Assembly (NCBI GenBank): GCA_028564675.1
Contig: JAOVVO010000031.1
Location: forward strand, 62,001 to 126,000
Origin: Onchocerca lupi
Taxonomy: Eukaryota; Nematoda; Chromadorea; Rhabditida; Onchocercidae
DNA length: 64,000 nt
Direction of reading: 5' to 3'
Positions 1-11,290 of the stretch are shown in pieces. The first letter of the stretch is position 1. Each line of letters starts with the position of its first letter. Under the pieces are notes generated by a model. The model saw only the letters and a program-made list of their open reading frames with translations, was not told the origin of the DNA and did not search any database. Made by a program: the position numbers and the translations under genes.

Positions 1-207
1 GCAATTTGACATTTATCATACGAAAAAACGAAAACATATTTTATCATATGAAAGGAAAAAAACATAAAATAAAGTGCTGATCTTTATTTTTCCAAAAAAA
101 TTTTCAAAATCTAAAGTTTAGTTTCGAATATGCACTGAATATATGTCATTAAAGCCTTAGTTACTTTTATAATTAAATTGTATGTAGTTACGCTTTATTA
201 CTATTAG

Positions 208-2771
208 GATTTGGCAAAGCTCGTACCAATCATAACGAATACAAGCACAAATCTTTGCATTCAGAATTTTTTAAAATCTAATGCGTTTCTGATTAAACAA
301 AATTTGAAACAGGAGCCAACATTTAACGAAATAACTCCCCCAACATCTCCCATACAATCCGAACCAATAATCGAGAAGTTGTTAAAACCGTTACCATTTC
401 TTAACGGAAAGCGTACTGCCGAAGATAGATATTATAATGAAGTGGTATACTGCGAAGAATATGCAACCGACAACTGGGATTATTTATTTTATATCGAGAA
501 TAAAGGAGTTGTACCATCCAATTTCTTGCACGGATCGAGGGTATGTTTATTTAAAAAAAAGTAAAGTACAGCATTATGACTGAATTTAAAATGATAATTG
601 TATATGTTTTAAATATAATAAAATAAGAAATTGAAATTAATTTTATATAATAAAATGATCCATTGTAAGTAGATTGTTTTTCAAATATATTATGTGCGTA
701 GTTTTTTATTCCAATGTATGATATGAAAATTTTGTTCGGAAACATTATATGGAATTATTTTGGGTAGATAAATATACGCCAGTCATGCGTATGCCTGCTG
801 GCAATTAGAAAAAATTGCCCAAACATTTATGCAATGTGTCACTTACTGATGGAGCAGATAGTTGTATCTGGGAAGCTTATAATAACAATATTTTATTTAA
901 TTCAATGTACTTATTCATTCTAAGCTGTTAACAGAAATTATAGATCAGGTAGGTTTCATAAACCGTGATATTTTATGCATTTGCTTGTTTTTAAGAATGA
1001 TTTTTTCCTTTTTTGAATTATTAGTAACTTTTCAGATTACACCGAGAAATCGAATGACTGTAATAGATTGGATTACTCGCATGCAAATTGCTTTCAAGTT
1101 GCTACCAGAGACGCAATTAACAACGATTAACCTCCTTGACCGTTGTTTATTGGCACGACGTTTCACACTTGAAAAGGTTTCAGAGAGCTTTTCTTGTTAA
1201 AATCTGGGAATGAAAATGGTGATAATGGTGGAGAATCTATAAGATGAAGGGACTTAGGGCGAATTCATGATATTATCCTAGAGGTTTAGGAAATAAGATT
1301 ATCTTAAAAAATTTTTTAATGAATATGGATATTGACAAGGACCATTTTGAAGTTTTTCAGTTTATTCCGTTATTAATTGTTTGATTTATTTAAAAAATAA
1401 TAAACTGCATGATTATTCATCATTTGTGTCGTTTTTATTTTCTTTATTGTTTGACTTTTAAAAGTTTTGATATTTCCAGAAAGAAATTCAACTGATTTCC
1501 TTGGCTTGTGCTGTTATAGCAGCTAAATATGAAGAAATTTATCCACCAGAAATATCTGAATATCTCAATTCTTGTAATAATACGAAACAAGAGATTATGC
1601 GTGCAGAAATTAATGTGAGCTGTTTTTATATTAGTAATTTTTTTCGAAGTAGTAATTAATATACTTGCAGAAACTGATTGACTTTTGAATTACTACTTTA
1701 CTCAATGATTAGTCAGGTTTGTATTGCAAATGCAGCACTTTTCAAAAGAAGCTCAAAATTTCGAATTGTTTATCATCTTTTTTAATTTACCTGCTGAATT
1801 AGTGGAATTTCTTGTGTTTTTATAAAGATTTTATCCTATTTTCTAGACTGATAAATTTTGCTGATAATCAACCTATACATTTACATATTCAAAATCTTTT
1901 ATTGTAATATTCTGTCACCTACTGCATTTGTTAAGATTTTCCGGTAGTTCGGTTCTACATCTTCAATATTTTCAATTTTCTAAAGCTTAAATCTCTTAAG
2001 AACAGTGAAATAGGACATATCATAAGCTGTTTATTCTTCAAAAAATACGGGAATCATTGAAATATTAATTTATCTCAATACATAATTATAAGTCGTTTTC
2101 ATATTGCTCATACTTTTCGTTTTAAAGGTATTACATCTCTTGAACTTCGATCTAAGACATCCCCGTGCCATCCAATTCATTCGTCGTCTCACGGAGCATT
2201 ATGATCTCAGTGTTCATACGTTGGCAAAAGCTATTGGTGACATAGCATCGTACGACTATAACACATGCTGTCTGAAACCATCAGTTATCGCAGCTGTTGC
2301 AGTATTCATTGCAGCAGCGTTGGAAGGAGTCGAATTTCCAGATAAGTTGCATCGGTTGGCAAGGTATATATTGGTGCGATAATATCAAGATAATTTTCAG
2401 ACTTTTTTGAGAGTGCTGAAGAGAGAATCAAGGGTTAATTACTCACATATCACTGCTATATCATTCTTTTAATTATTTTATGGAAATCGATTCTTTTTTA
2501 TGTGCCCGATTCTTTTGTTTCAAGCTGCTAATTTGAAAAAATTATTTCAGAATTTCAAATTACTGAAAAAAATTAATTTATATTTCATTTTAGAGTATCG
2601 AAAGCAGAAGTCGAACGATTGGCACCTCTTTTAGCTTCAGCTATATTACAATTGATTAAAAATGAAAAAAGTTATGGTGCCATCTACAAACGACTGTTCA
2701 CCCAAAGACGAATGATTTTTACCAAAAAGCATATCGCCACTTTGGCTTCACTTGCATCCTTAAGTCATTGA
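208..2771 (+). CDS. Mitotic B-type cyclin, 5' partial
   Basis: Regulatory subunit of a mitotic cyclin-dependent kinase. Five exons join in phase: 208-540, 1036-1176, 1480-1614, 2128-2363, 2594-2771, giving the last 340 residues. The first exon starts at an acceptor (TATTAG) without an ATG, so the N-terminus, including any destruction box, lies upstream of the window or was not found. The N-terminal cyclin box is clear: VIDWITRMQIAFKLLPETQ, then KYEEIYPPEISEY. The C-terminal cyclin fold follows (LNFDLRHPRAIQFIRR, then HTLAKAIGDIASYDY). The MRAIL-like patch of B cyclins is diverged to NRMTV. The YPPE signature and general alignment favour the B class over A or B3, but the subclass is uncertain. 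A degenerate copy of exons 2, 4 and 5 sits about 4-5 kb downstream (5750-7075). Confidence 0.88.
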
Positions 2772-3795
2772 TTTCGAAATATCTGATAGCTATAAAATTA
2801 ATTATATCACATTATTGTAATTATTTTATAGCATGAATTTGATGAGGCTTTCAATTCTTCTTTCATAATATCAGTTTGAACTGATACTTTTATTGAGCTT
2901 TTTTGTCATTATTTAGTTTAATTAGTTATCAAAAAAAAAAAAAAATTTCCTATTTTTAACATGTAAGTAACTTAGTTGTACTTCACATTAATTTTTAATT
3001 TATCATACAATCAAATTCTTATTTTTGGCATACAAATAAATTACCTTTAATACACGATTGCTTTAATATATAAGTAAATTATTACGCTTATTTTTAAATT
3101 ATGCGAGAACTTACTATTTTTCTGTTTTGTCATTTAAATTTCAATTATGCATTTACATTCCATACTTGTTCTCTTCCTAATGTGCTCAAATTAACAAAAA
3201 AATATGAAAAAAATGTGTTCGTTTTCATAAATTCTGATTATTATACTTCTGGAAACAAAGTCTCGGTAGTAATTAATGAAATTTCAGAATTAACGGTCCA
3301 TCTTATAGATTGAAATGCTTTAATTTTTTTATCAAAATCTTTGATCTAGAAATTTTTTTGTGTCCCATTGATGTTTTAACATTTCATCTTGTAATTGTAT
3401 GGAATTACATTAGTTGATTTTTCTAAATGGTATTTGAGCAAACTAGCCACTTCAAAACCAACATATCATGAATGCAAAAATTCATCTTATCTATTTTTAC
3501 TGTGTTGTGCTGTGTGTTATTTTGTATTACCACTTTAATCTTTATTATCACTTCTTATTAGAAATTGCGATTATATTAAATCCATTTTTGTGGTGTCAGC
3601 CGATATTTTGCTCTCTTTGCAAAAATTAACAGTTGAAATTAAAGCAGTTTTGATATACCACAGATTGCTTAAAAGTGTTTAAGCGTAGTGCATAGAACAA
3701 TGAAATTCGTACGTCACTAACTGTTCATTATTTCTGTTAGTCGAGTTTCTTGCTCAGAAGAAATTTTTGTTTAAAAATTTAATTTTGATCTAGAA
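2772..3795. other. Intergenic, no gene seen
   Basis: AT-rich sequence downstream of the cyclin gene. A 70-codon open frame at 3101-3313 has no recognisable domain, and I do not treat it as a gene. No clear polyadenylation signal was seen immediately after the cyclin stop codon. Confidence 0.5.
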
Positions 3796-4110
3796 ATAAC
3801 AGAAAAACAACTTCTTGCTTTTGTATGGATCTATGTGAACTGTGTTTAGAAGCCGATTTATGTTTATCTGTGCTTGGAAATCAGGATTGACATCATCTAT
3901 TACATTTAAGAACTGTTAAATATAAAAAACTATTTCTTTTTCTTTCTTTTTAAATTCTGGTACTTGTATTTATTTTATTTTCACAGCTCTTATTTTTTGA
4001 TTTCCTTGCATATTTTGATAATTTTCGCATTTAAATCAATGAACGATAAACATTCATATCATCATTGTTTGTTTATGATTATGTATGAGTGTTTTTCATG
4101 AAGGCGATAA
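3796..4110 (+). repeat. Dispersed ~300 bp repeat, copy 1 of 3
   Basis: Shares ordered blocks with 5470-5730 and 7135-7460. The blocks are a TTTTGTATGGATCTATGTGA-type start, TTTATGTTTATCTGTGCTTG, a stretch on ATTACATTTAAGAACTGTTA, CACAGCTCTTATTTTTTGAT, and an end on ATCATCATTGTTTG...GAGTGTTTTTCATGAA. Copies differ by scattered substitutions and small indels. No coding potential was seen. Confidence 0.8.
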
Positions 4111-4246
4111 TGACTTTGACCAAAAAAAGATCCAGGCATTATGTATTGTTTGTTTATTCATATAATGTGAAAATGAAATAAATGAATGAATTCAAGATGA
4201 CTGATGATTGGAGATGTTTGGAGTGTTTATAATCCGGTAATATGTA

Positions 4247-4399
4247 TTTCATGAAATTGTGAGATAGGCTTGAAATAAATCCGAGCAAGTTTCAGATTTG
4301 AGGTGTCTTATGATTGGTTTGGGGGATCGCGATGTTTGAATTTGCTTTCGAATGGTTCACCTTAGATATTTACGAGTTTTAGTTTTTAGGTGACAATTA
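4247..4399 (+). repeat. Inverted repeat, left arm
   Basis: About 150 bp whose reverse complement recurs, diverged, at 5301-5452. Shared blocks read in this orientation: GAAATTGTGA(G/A)ATAGGCT, AAGTTTCAGAT(T/C)TGA, TGTTTGA(A/G)TTTGCTTTC, and TTTTTAG(T)TTTT(A/C)GG(A)TGACAA. Together the arms bracket the NAA38 gene. Confidence 0.75.
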
Positions 4400-4580
4400 T
4401 TCGAGTTCTGTTCATGGGCACTCTTTTTTTTTTTTGATAACCGCTTTCCATTAATTATTTACCTGGTACTACTGTGGTATCGGCTGGACAGTTTTTAAGT
4501 CGTTCGTATGGACCTAAAAACTTTTTTTACAAATATTTTTTTTTTTGCCACATATTCTCAGATAATATTTAGGAAAAGTT

Positions 4581-5060
4581 ATGGTGGATCAAGAGGACCT
4601 GGGAGTACGGCGATGGCTTGGAAAGATTTTACGGCTTGAGCTGACTGACGGGCGTATAATTGAAGGGAAATTTGTTTGTACTGACAATGCGCCAAATATA
4701 ATTCTCAGTGGTTGTAAGGTGATTATTCTAAAAAATTCTTATTTTTCATAATTTAATGACTTTTCATAGGCTTCATGAATGTTCTGGAACAATAGCGAAA
4801 TAGTGTGATATACACTTTATTAGAATGGGATGCAATATTGGCATTTAACTATATCGATTATTTCTGAAATTATGATAATCTCGAGATCTTATGGCAAATT
4901 GTGGAATGCTTGGAGTTACTCAGATTTTCATAGTTGAGTAATTTATTTCCAGGAACAATGGAAAGATGAGCTGGAATCCCGGATGGTTGGTTTGATTATG
5001 GCAAATGGAAAACATATCCGATCAATATATTTAATGAATACGATAGTGGGTACAGGATAA
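4581..5060 (+). CDS. naa-38: NAA38/LSMD1, NatC auxiliary subunit (Sm-like)
   Basis: Two exons, 4581-4718 and 4953-5060, join in phase to 81 residues. The protein is a single LSm/Sm fold: WLGKILRLELTDGRIIEGKF (Sm1-like strand with the DGR turn), CTDNAPNIILSGCKE, then VGLIMANGKHIRSIYLMNTI as the Sm2 part. This pattern fits the LSMD1/NAA38 family, small LSm-type auxiliary subunits of the NatC N-terminal acetyltransferase. The Sm2 turn reads ANGKHI rather than the IRG of canonical Sm proteins, as expected for LSMD1. An acceptor-like TATTCTCAG ends at 4560, about 20 bases before the ATG, consistent with trans-splicing. The gene sits alone between two inverted-repeat arms. Family assignment is from motif recall, not a search. 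Confidence 0.82.
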
Positions 5061-5300
5061 ATTTTTATATATATTATTAGGTCAGGAAAATTTGATTCCA
5101 ACAAGGTTGTTTAAATTAATTGATTTTAACGATTGCTATGCATCGATTTGTTTGAACCGATTATTTCTGAGTAGCATAATCATAAAGTGATTATTTAAAA
5201 AGATTTTTACTTCTATTATCCGGAAAATGTATTGGTACCATAAAAATGATTAATGAAAAATGGTTATAAAAAAAGTGTCCATGGTCAAAATCTGAGGTGG

Positions 5301-5452
5301 TTGTCATCCGAAAACTAAAAATCAAAAGTATCTAAATTGAACATTTGGAAAGCAAACTCAAACATTTTAATTCCTAAAATCGAATCTTAAGATACATTCA
5401 GATCTGAAACTTCCTCGAATTAATTTGAGCCTATTTCACAATTTCGTGAAAG
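5301..5452 (-). repeat. Inverted repeat, right arm
   Basis: Reverse-complement partner of 4247-4399. It lies about 240 bp after the NAA38 stop codon and immediately before the second copy of the ~300 bp dispersed repeat. Confidence 0.75.
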
Positions 5453-5469
5453 ATAGGGAAACCGCAATG

Positions 5470-5730
5470 AAAAACTCGCTTTTGTATGGATCTGCGTGAG
5501 AATTTATGTTTACCTGTGCTTGAAAATCAAGATTGGCATCATTTATTACATTTAAGAATTGTTAGGTATTTTATTTCATTTCCACAGCTTTCATTTTTTG
5601 ATTCCTTTGTATATTTTGGTAGTTTTCGCATCATCATTTAAATCGATGAACGATAAACATTTTTATATCATCATTGTTTGTTCATGATATATGTGAGTGT
5701 TTTTCATGAAAGTTATTGAGTTTTTGGTCC
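5470..5730 (+). repeat. Dispersed ~300 bp repeat, copy 2 of 3
   Basis: Direct copy of 3796-4110, shortened in the pyrimidine-rich centre. It directly abuts the start of the cyclin pseudogene block and ends with TTATTGAGTTTTTGGTCCA, a tail also found in copy 3. Confidence 0.8.
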
Positions 5731-5749
5731 ATTAAATAATTTATTTTTA

Positions 5750-7075
5750 ATAGATATGGTAAGTATATGCCAATCATACTTAAGCCTGCTGGCAATTACG
5801 AAAAATTGCCTCAACATTGGGTACAGTATGTCATTTACTGATGGAGCAGATAGTTGCATCTGGAAAGCTTACAATAGTAACATTTTTTTTTTTTGTTCAA
5901 TTTATTGATTCATTAATCTAAATTATCAATAGAAGTTGTAGGTCAGATAATTCTATAGGTGTGATATGTTTTATGCGTTTGGATGTTTTTAAGAATGATT
6001 TTTTCCTTCGAATTATTATTAACTTTTCTGTTTAACCAGAAAATCGAATAACTATAATCGATTGGATTGTTGGCATACAAATTGCTTTGAGCTTGCTACC
6101 AGAGACGCAGTTGAGAATGGTTAACTTCTTTGATCATTGTTTGATGGCATGATACACTTGAAAAAATTTCATAAAGCATTGCTAAAACCGAGGAATAAAA
6201 CTGGAGATAGTGATGGGGAATTTGCAAGATGAAGGAGCTTAAAGTAAAGCTCATAATATTCGCCTAGAAGCCAAAGAAATAAGATTATCCTAAAAAATTT
6301 CTCAATGAAAATGGATGTTGACTTTTGATATCACGAGGCGGGACATGTCTACCAGTCTGAGTAAATCAGAACAGATAACGAAAGAAAGAGAAAATCCTGA
6401 AACTTCTCAAAGAAGTAAAAAAAAAAACTCGATCTAACACCACCAGATCTTCCGCAAGAAGAATTATGACAGTAACAAGAAGGAACTTTCATGTTTCCGT
6501 TGCAAAGTTCCACACACCATCTAATTCATTCGTCATCTTTTGGAACTATGGTCAGTTGCTCATAAATAGGCAAAAGTTATTAGTGACATAGCAACATGCG
6601 AATATGAAACATGATATATGGAATCATCAGTTAATGCAACTATTGCAGTACTTATTGTAGCAGTATTGGAAAGAATCAAATTTTCAGATGAATTGCATCG
6701 GTACATAAATGGTGAGGTATGTATTGATTGCTGCGATAATATCAAGATAGTTTTCAGGCTATTTTTTATTAGAAGTGTTTAACTGTATTGCGATGTCGTC
6801 CTTCTGATTTTTTTATGGAAATCGGTTGTTTTTTTTATGTGCCCGATCTTTTTGTTTCAAGCTGCTGATTTAGAAAAATTATTTCAGAATCTCTAAATTA
6901 TTGGAAAGACTAATTTATATTTCTTTTTAGAATGTCGAAAAAAGAAGCCAAAGAATTAGCATCTCATTTTGCGTCAGTTACTACAACTGATTGGAAATAA
7001 AAGAAGTTATAGTGCCATCTACAACCGAATGTTCACCCGAAGACAATGGTTTTTACTGAAAAGCATACTGATTGT
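5750..7075 (+). pseudogene. Decayed partial copy of the upstream cyclin gene
   Basis: Sequence collinear with 760-2750 of the functional cyclin gene, including intron sequence. Intron 1 block: CTGCTGGCAATTA and TTACTGATGGAGCAGATAGTT, at 779-870 and 5770-5860. Exon 2-like sequence (about 6040-6160) carries the disrupted counterpart of DWITRMQIAFKLLPETQ. Exon 4-like sequence (about 6515-6705) keeps ATTCATTCGTC and the downstream GAATTGCATCGG. Exon 5-like sequence spans about 6930-7060. Exon 3 and part of the introns are missing, and every exon remnant has stop codons or frameshifts, so no cyclin can be made. Because introns are retained, this is a DNA-level duplication and not a processed pseudogene. 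Confidence 0.85.
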
Positions 7076-7134
7076 TTGACTTAACTTGCACTCGAAAGTC
7101 AATTATTTCAAAATAATAGGAAAATCTCGAAAAA

Positions 7135-7460
7135 AAACTTTTTCTCGCTTTTGCATGGATCTATGTGAGAATGTGTAAAGATAGAAACTGATTTATGTTT
7201 ATTTATTCTTGAAAATCAGGACTGACATCGTTTATTATATTTAAGAACTATTAGGTTAAAAAAAACATTTTTTTTTTTTACTTTGGGACTTTATTTATTT
7301 CATTTTCACAGCTTTTATTTTTTAATTTTTTTGCATATTTTGATCATCATCAGTGAACAAAATCAATGAACGAAAAACATTCTTATATCATCATTGTTTG
7401 TTAATGATTATGTTTGAGTATTTTTCATGAACTCAATAATTGAATTTTCGGTCCATGAAA
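7135..7460 (+). repeat. Dispersed ~300 bp repeat, copy 3 of 3
   Basis: Third direct copy of the 3796-4110 repeat, following the pseudogene at the same relative place that copy 1 follows the functional cyclin gene. It ends on CTCAATAATTGAATTTTCGGT, close to the end of copy 2. Confidence 0.8.
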
Positions 7461-7506
7461 AAGAAAATAATCAAGTGTCACTGATGTTAATATATTTCGG
7501 AGTTTT

Positions 7507-7585
7507 ATTCATACTGGAATAGGACCGTTGGCTCAGCAAAAACTCAATAACTTTCGTGAGCCAATGATCCTATTCCAGTCTGAAT
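7507..7585. other. Foldback hairpin, pre-miRNA-like
   Basis: Arm 7513-7535 (ACTGGAATAGG...TTGGCTCA) pairs with 7557-7579 (TGAGCCAA...CCTATTCCAGT) over 23 positions with one G-U and one C-A mismatch. After a one-base bulge the pairing resumes for five more bases, ATTCA with TGAAT. The loop is 21 nt. Arm and loop size resemble an animal microRNA precursor, but no expression evidence is available and it could instead be a foldback repeat. Part of the loop matches, in reverse, the tail of dispersed repeat copy 2. Confidence 0.45.
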
Positions 7586-7795
7586 TTTAACGGAAGATAT
7601 CGAGTTCAATGAAGAATGAAACAAACTATTGAAATTACAGGTTGAAGGCAAATTAATATTGCTGCAGTAAAGCTTTAAATGAAGATATTCTCTACTCTCG
7701 GGCTTTCACAAATCGTATCACTTAAATTGTGAAAAGAAAATAGTAATCTAATTACAGGATTATTAAACCCAATAATAGTTGACATTATAAGTGAA

Positions 7796-10590
7796 TCACT
7801 TTTTGGTACCTTCAAAACGTGACTTTCGTTTAGCTTCAGTTGCTTTTGCAGTTGCAGTTCCACTTATTTTCTTTTCAACAGTAGCATTGTACTTCTCCAT
7901 CGCTTCTTTTTGAAGTGCTGCTGAAGAAAGAATGTCTTCTTGATTCACATCACAAGTAATGGATTCAGGTTTTATAAGATTAGTTTATTTAAATCGAAGG
8001 TTTTCTCTTATATTCCAGTCGTCTGCATATATAGAAAAGAAAATTCGACTCTACTGACTTACATGACTTACAAAAAGATGTAAGACTTACAAATCTGATC
8101 ATAAAAACAGTCTTTCGTGAAACCGTGCGGATCGAAAACCGATGGTGCGAAATTTGAGCCCAGTTCATCGACTTCGAACTTTTCAATTAATTTCTCGTAC
8201 ATCGATGGGTTTTTGAAATCACGTCTTTTTTGTATTAATGCATTTAAATCAGCTCCTTGTGCCTTTTTCTCGAAAAATCCTCGAAACCTTGCCTATAAAA
8301 TGAGTTTAGATTTGTACGTTGGTTAAAATTCAACTTAATACGTGAATTTCAAGAAATTCTGTACCTCAAGTTCAGGAGAGCATTTTGTGGGCGGTGATGG
8401 TGGTAATCGTATTTCAACAGGTTCATCAGGAATCTGTGGACTATCGTTTCCTTCCGCTGATTTTGGCGTTAAGCTACCAAGATTCTGATCCATGTGATGT
8501 CTTTCCTGCAAAGAAAAAAGAAAGTAGTTAACCTAGCTCCAGAATACAATGTTAAATGGATTTAAGTAATCTTATAGAAGTTCCTGCATATCTCTCCCCA
8601 ATCGCCTCTCCCTTCTCCTGCCAGCAGACATAGTAAATAATGTCTTTAATATGAATATTAGCTAAGCTACTCACAAGTTCTCGTAAACCTTCTTCGACCG
8701 CGCTATCTACAGCAATTTCATCTGGCGAACGACTATCTTCATGCCCGGGTGGTGGTTTTGGTTCTCGATTTGTAGATTCCGAACTTCCCTTTCCCTCTGT
8801 TTGCTTATTTGCAACTGCCTTTCGATCAGCTAAACTTACTTTTTAAACATCTTTTACTTACACCACAATAAAAGGAAAAATATTATGAAAAAGTTTTCAG
8901 TCAAAACATTGGACTTAAACTGCATACTAAGTTTTTTGATTTATATAGATGTACTTCTATAAGAAAAATCAAAAAGAAAAGAGGAATAAATGAAAACTGA
9001 GTTTGCCGTTAAAAATCAGGTTGAATTGCATAATCTTTCTAATAAATATGATAATGCTAAAACCTAATGAATTATGTGTAAAAGATGCATAACCGTATAT
9101 GATCATTAGTTAACTTCAAGCACTTTTTTTGCATAGCGATTTTTTGACAGATATTTCCGCATTATGCAAACCTTTCGCGAACTGATCCTCCTCATCTTCT
9201 TGTTCACCATATGAAACCAGCGAAGTTTGACTCTGTGTCACATAAAGCGGATTTTTCGAAGTAAATGGTAGATTTTGATTCTGTGGTGGTAATATCGTTG
9301 CACCGAAATCGCTTTGTACGAAATGTTCTGAGGGTGATATCAGTGCTTTCTTAGATGGAGGTGGATGAGATAAACTAACACTTCCACTCTTCCTACTTTC
9401 GGATTCGACACTCGAATCGGCGTTTGATGACAAACTTTCATTTGCTGATTCATCTGAATAGTATGCAATTATTAATCGAAATACAAAGGTGAAAAGAACA
9501 AAAGTGTTGGAGATGTCAGTAAAAGTACTGAAATAGAACAGTAGTTCATAAAGGTTATAAAAATGGCAAAATTATACTTAAATTAACTTTCATAAAATAT
9601 ATTCCATTTTCCAGGAAAAGCAGTTGCGATAAAGTAAATTATTCATAATTTGCTGATCAAAATGACAAAGAAATATATCTAATGGCTTCAGATCTGTTAA
9701 TGATTGCAATTATTCGTTTTGAAATATTCATGTAGAATTTTGTGTAAGCAAAAGTTTTACAAGATCTGTTCATTTCACCCACTTTCTTGTTCTGTAACTA
9801 CGCGCCCTTACCTGTCCAGTATTCCGAATTTCGTCGTTCTTTTTCTAGTAAAATCTGTTTGTCTATTTCATTCGATGTTTGCCCTGAAATTTCAAAATTA
9901 TTTAGTTTAAAAGAAAAAGCGCTTAACAGACTAGTTAAATATTAACAATTCTCTCCATTCAAAAAGTTGTCGTGTAGTGTTCGATCTAGTCCAGGAATCA
10001 CTTATATTACCACATTTTCTTTTTCACTTGTTCGCTCTATCCATAACCAAAAAATATTTTCCTACTATAATCTTTCTTCACGTATAGTATTTCAAAAAAC
10101 TTAATAGAACTTAAAAAGTACATGATTTTTCCCTATTATATATGAGTATTGGTTCGGAAGTCTTCTTGCTTTTATTTACTACAATTGAAAATATTTACAG
10201 GTTCCACTTGAAAATGCTTTTATCATTTACTAATAATAGCTAAATAATATTAAAGTGAATACATGGATATCCTAAATCCGTAACATATGCTACAGTCATG
10301 CTCATAAGGTTAATACATTCTTTACTAAGAGAAGCATTCAAAATAAGGAAGGAAATAAAGTAGAAAAGAAATAGTTTGTTGAATAATAAATTGGAAACTT
10401 CACAGACATCATTTCAAATCTGCTATTGAAACAAGCAAATAAACTTGCGCATGCAAAAACTAAATCCGAAATCTCCCAATCTCCCAAATCCGAAATTACC
10501 TTTATCACTATTATTTAGATTTGATTCCTCTTCTGAATTTCTTCTAAATGGTGATTCATCATCACTATAATATTCCGCTAGATGATTCAT
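7796..10590 (-). CDS. SAP30-binding protein (HCNGP) homologue
   Basis: Nuclear protein of the SAP30BP/HCNGP family, linked in animals to transcriptional repression and splicing. Six exons in phase: 10590-10500, 9453-9172, 8829-8675, 8505-8365, 8292-8091, 7920-7796, total 331 residues. The N-terminal ~200 residues are acidic, serine-rich and low complexity (start MNHLAEYYSDDESPFRR). The diagnostic region is about residues 205-300: IRLPPSPPTKCSPELE, then NALIQKRRDFKNPSMYEKLI, then VDELGSNF and VFDPHGF, then a Lys/Glu-rich C-terminus ending KRKSRFEGTKK. The family hallmarks FxNPS(I/M)YEKLI and FDPHGF are intact. The start ATG lies five bases after a TATTGTTGCAG acceptor (ends 10596), suggesting trans-splicing. 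Exon 6 was placed at the TTCTTTCTTCAG acceptor. Confidence 0.87.
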
Positions 10591-11089
10591 TGCATCTGCA
10601 ACAATACCATATAATTTATTTACTTGAGATGACAACAGTTAAATATATTACGATTTATTACGTAATGTTTTAATAAATCTAATTTCAGCAAAAAATTTAG
10701 AAAAAATATGCTTATAATACGTTAAATAATAATTTAGCCTAATCAAATAAAAATGATGAAATTATTAATCTATATGATGTACAATGTACGAAAAATAACC
10801 GCATCATTATAAACATGAAACCTTTCCTTTTTGCCTTTTATATTGTCTTGCATTAGTAGGAATAAATTGGATTTTGTGGATTTAACAAAATCTCTTCGCT
10901 TGAAAATTATCGATCTCTCAAATTGTGAACTTAAAAATGGCAACAACAATTATTTCAATTTCATATAATCTGTATAGAAATTAAACACTACATAAATGGC
11001 ACAAAGAAGGAAATGGCACATAATCAAGATGCAAGTACTAATTCATACTTTTGGTTGAAGTGCAAACATAAATTCTTGCCTATGTTAGG

Positions 11090-11290
11090 ATACAAAAAAG
11101 AAATTGGTGTCTCTATTAAGGTAAAAGAAGGAATTGATATCGTTATCAGGTGCAAGCAGGAATTGGTATAAGTATACAAACAGGAATTAGTATCATTATA
11201 AGTTGAATGATAAAATAGGTATTTCTGACAAGCTGTATGCAAGAATAGGTACATCTGCAAGATATAAGCAGAAATTGATATCATTACTGA
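11090..11290. repeat. Degenerate ~30 bp tandem repeat
   Basis: About seven imperfect units around a core of AGGAATTGGTATC(A/G)TTATAAG(G)TGCAAGC. Examples are AAGGAATTGATATCGTTATC, AGGAATTAGTATCATTATAA, AAGAATAGGTACATCTGCAA and AGAAATTGATATCATTACTG. Unit length varies from 24 to 31 bases. It is not coding. Confidence 0.6.
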
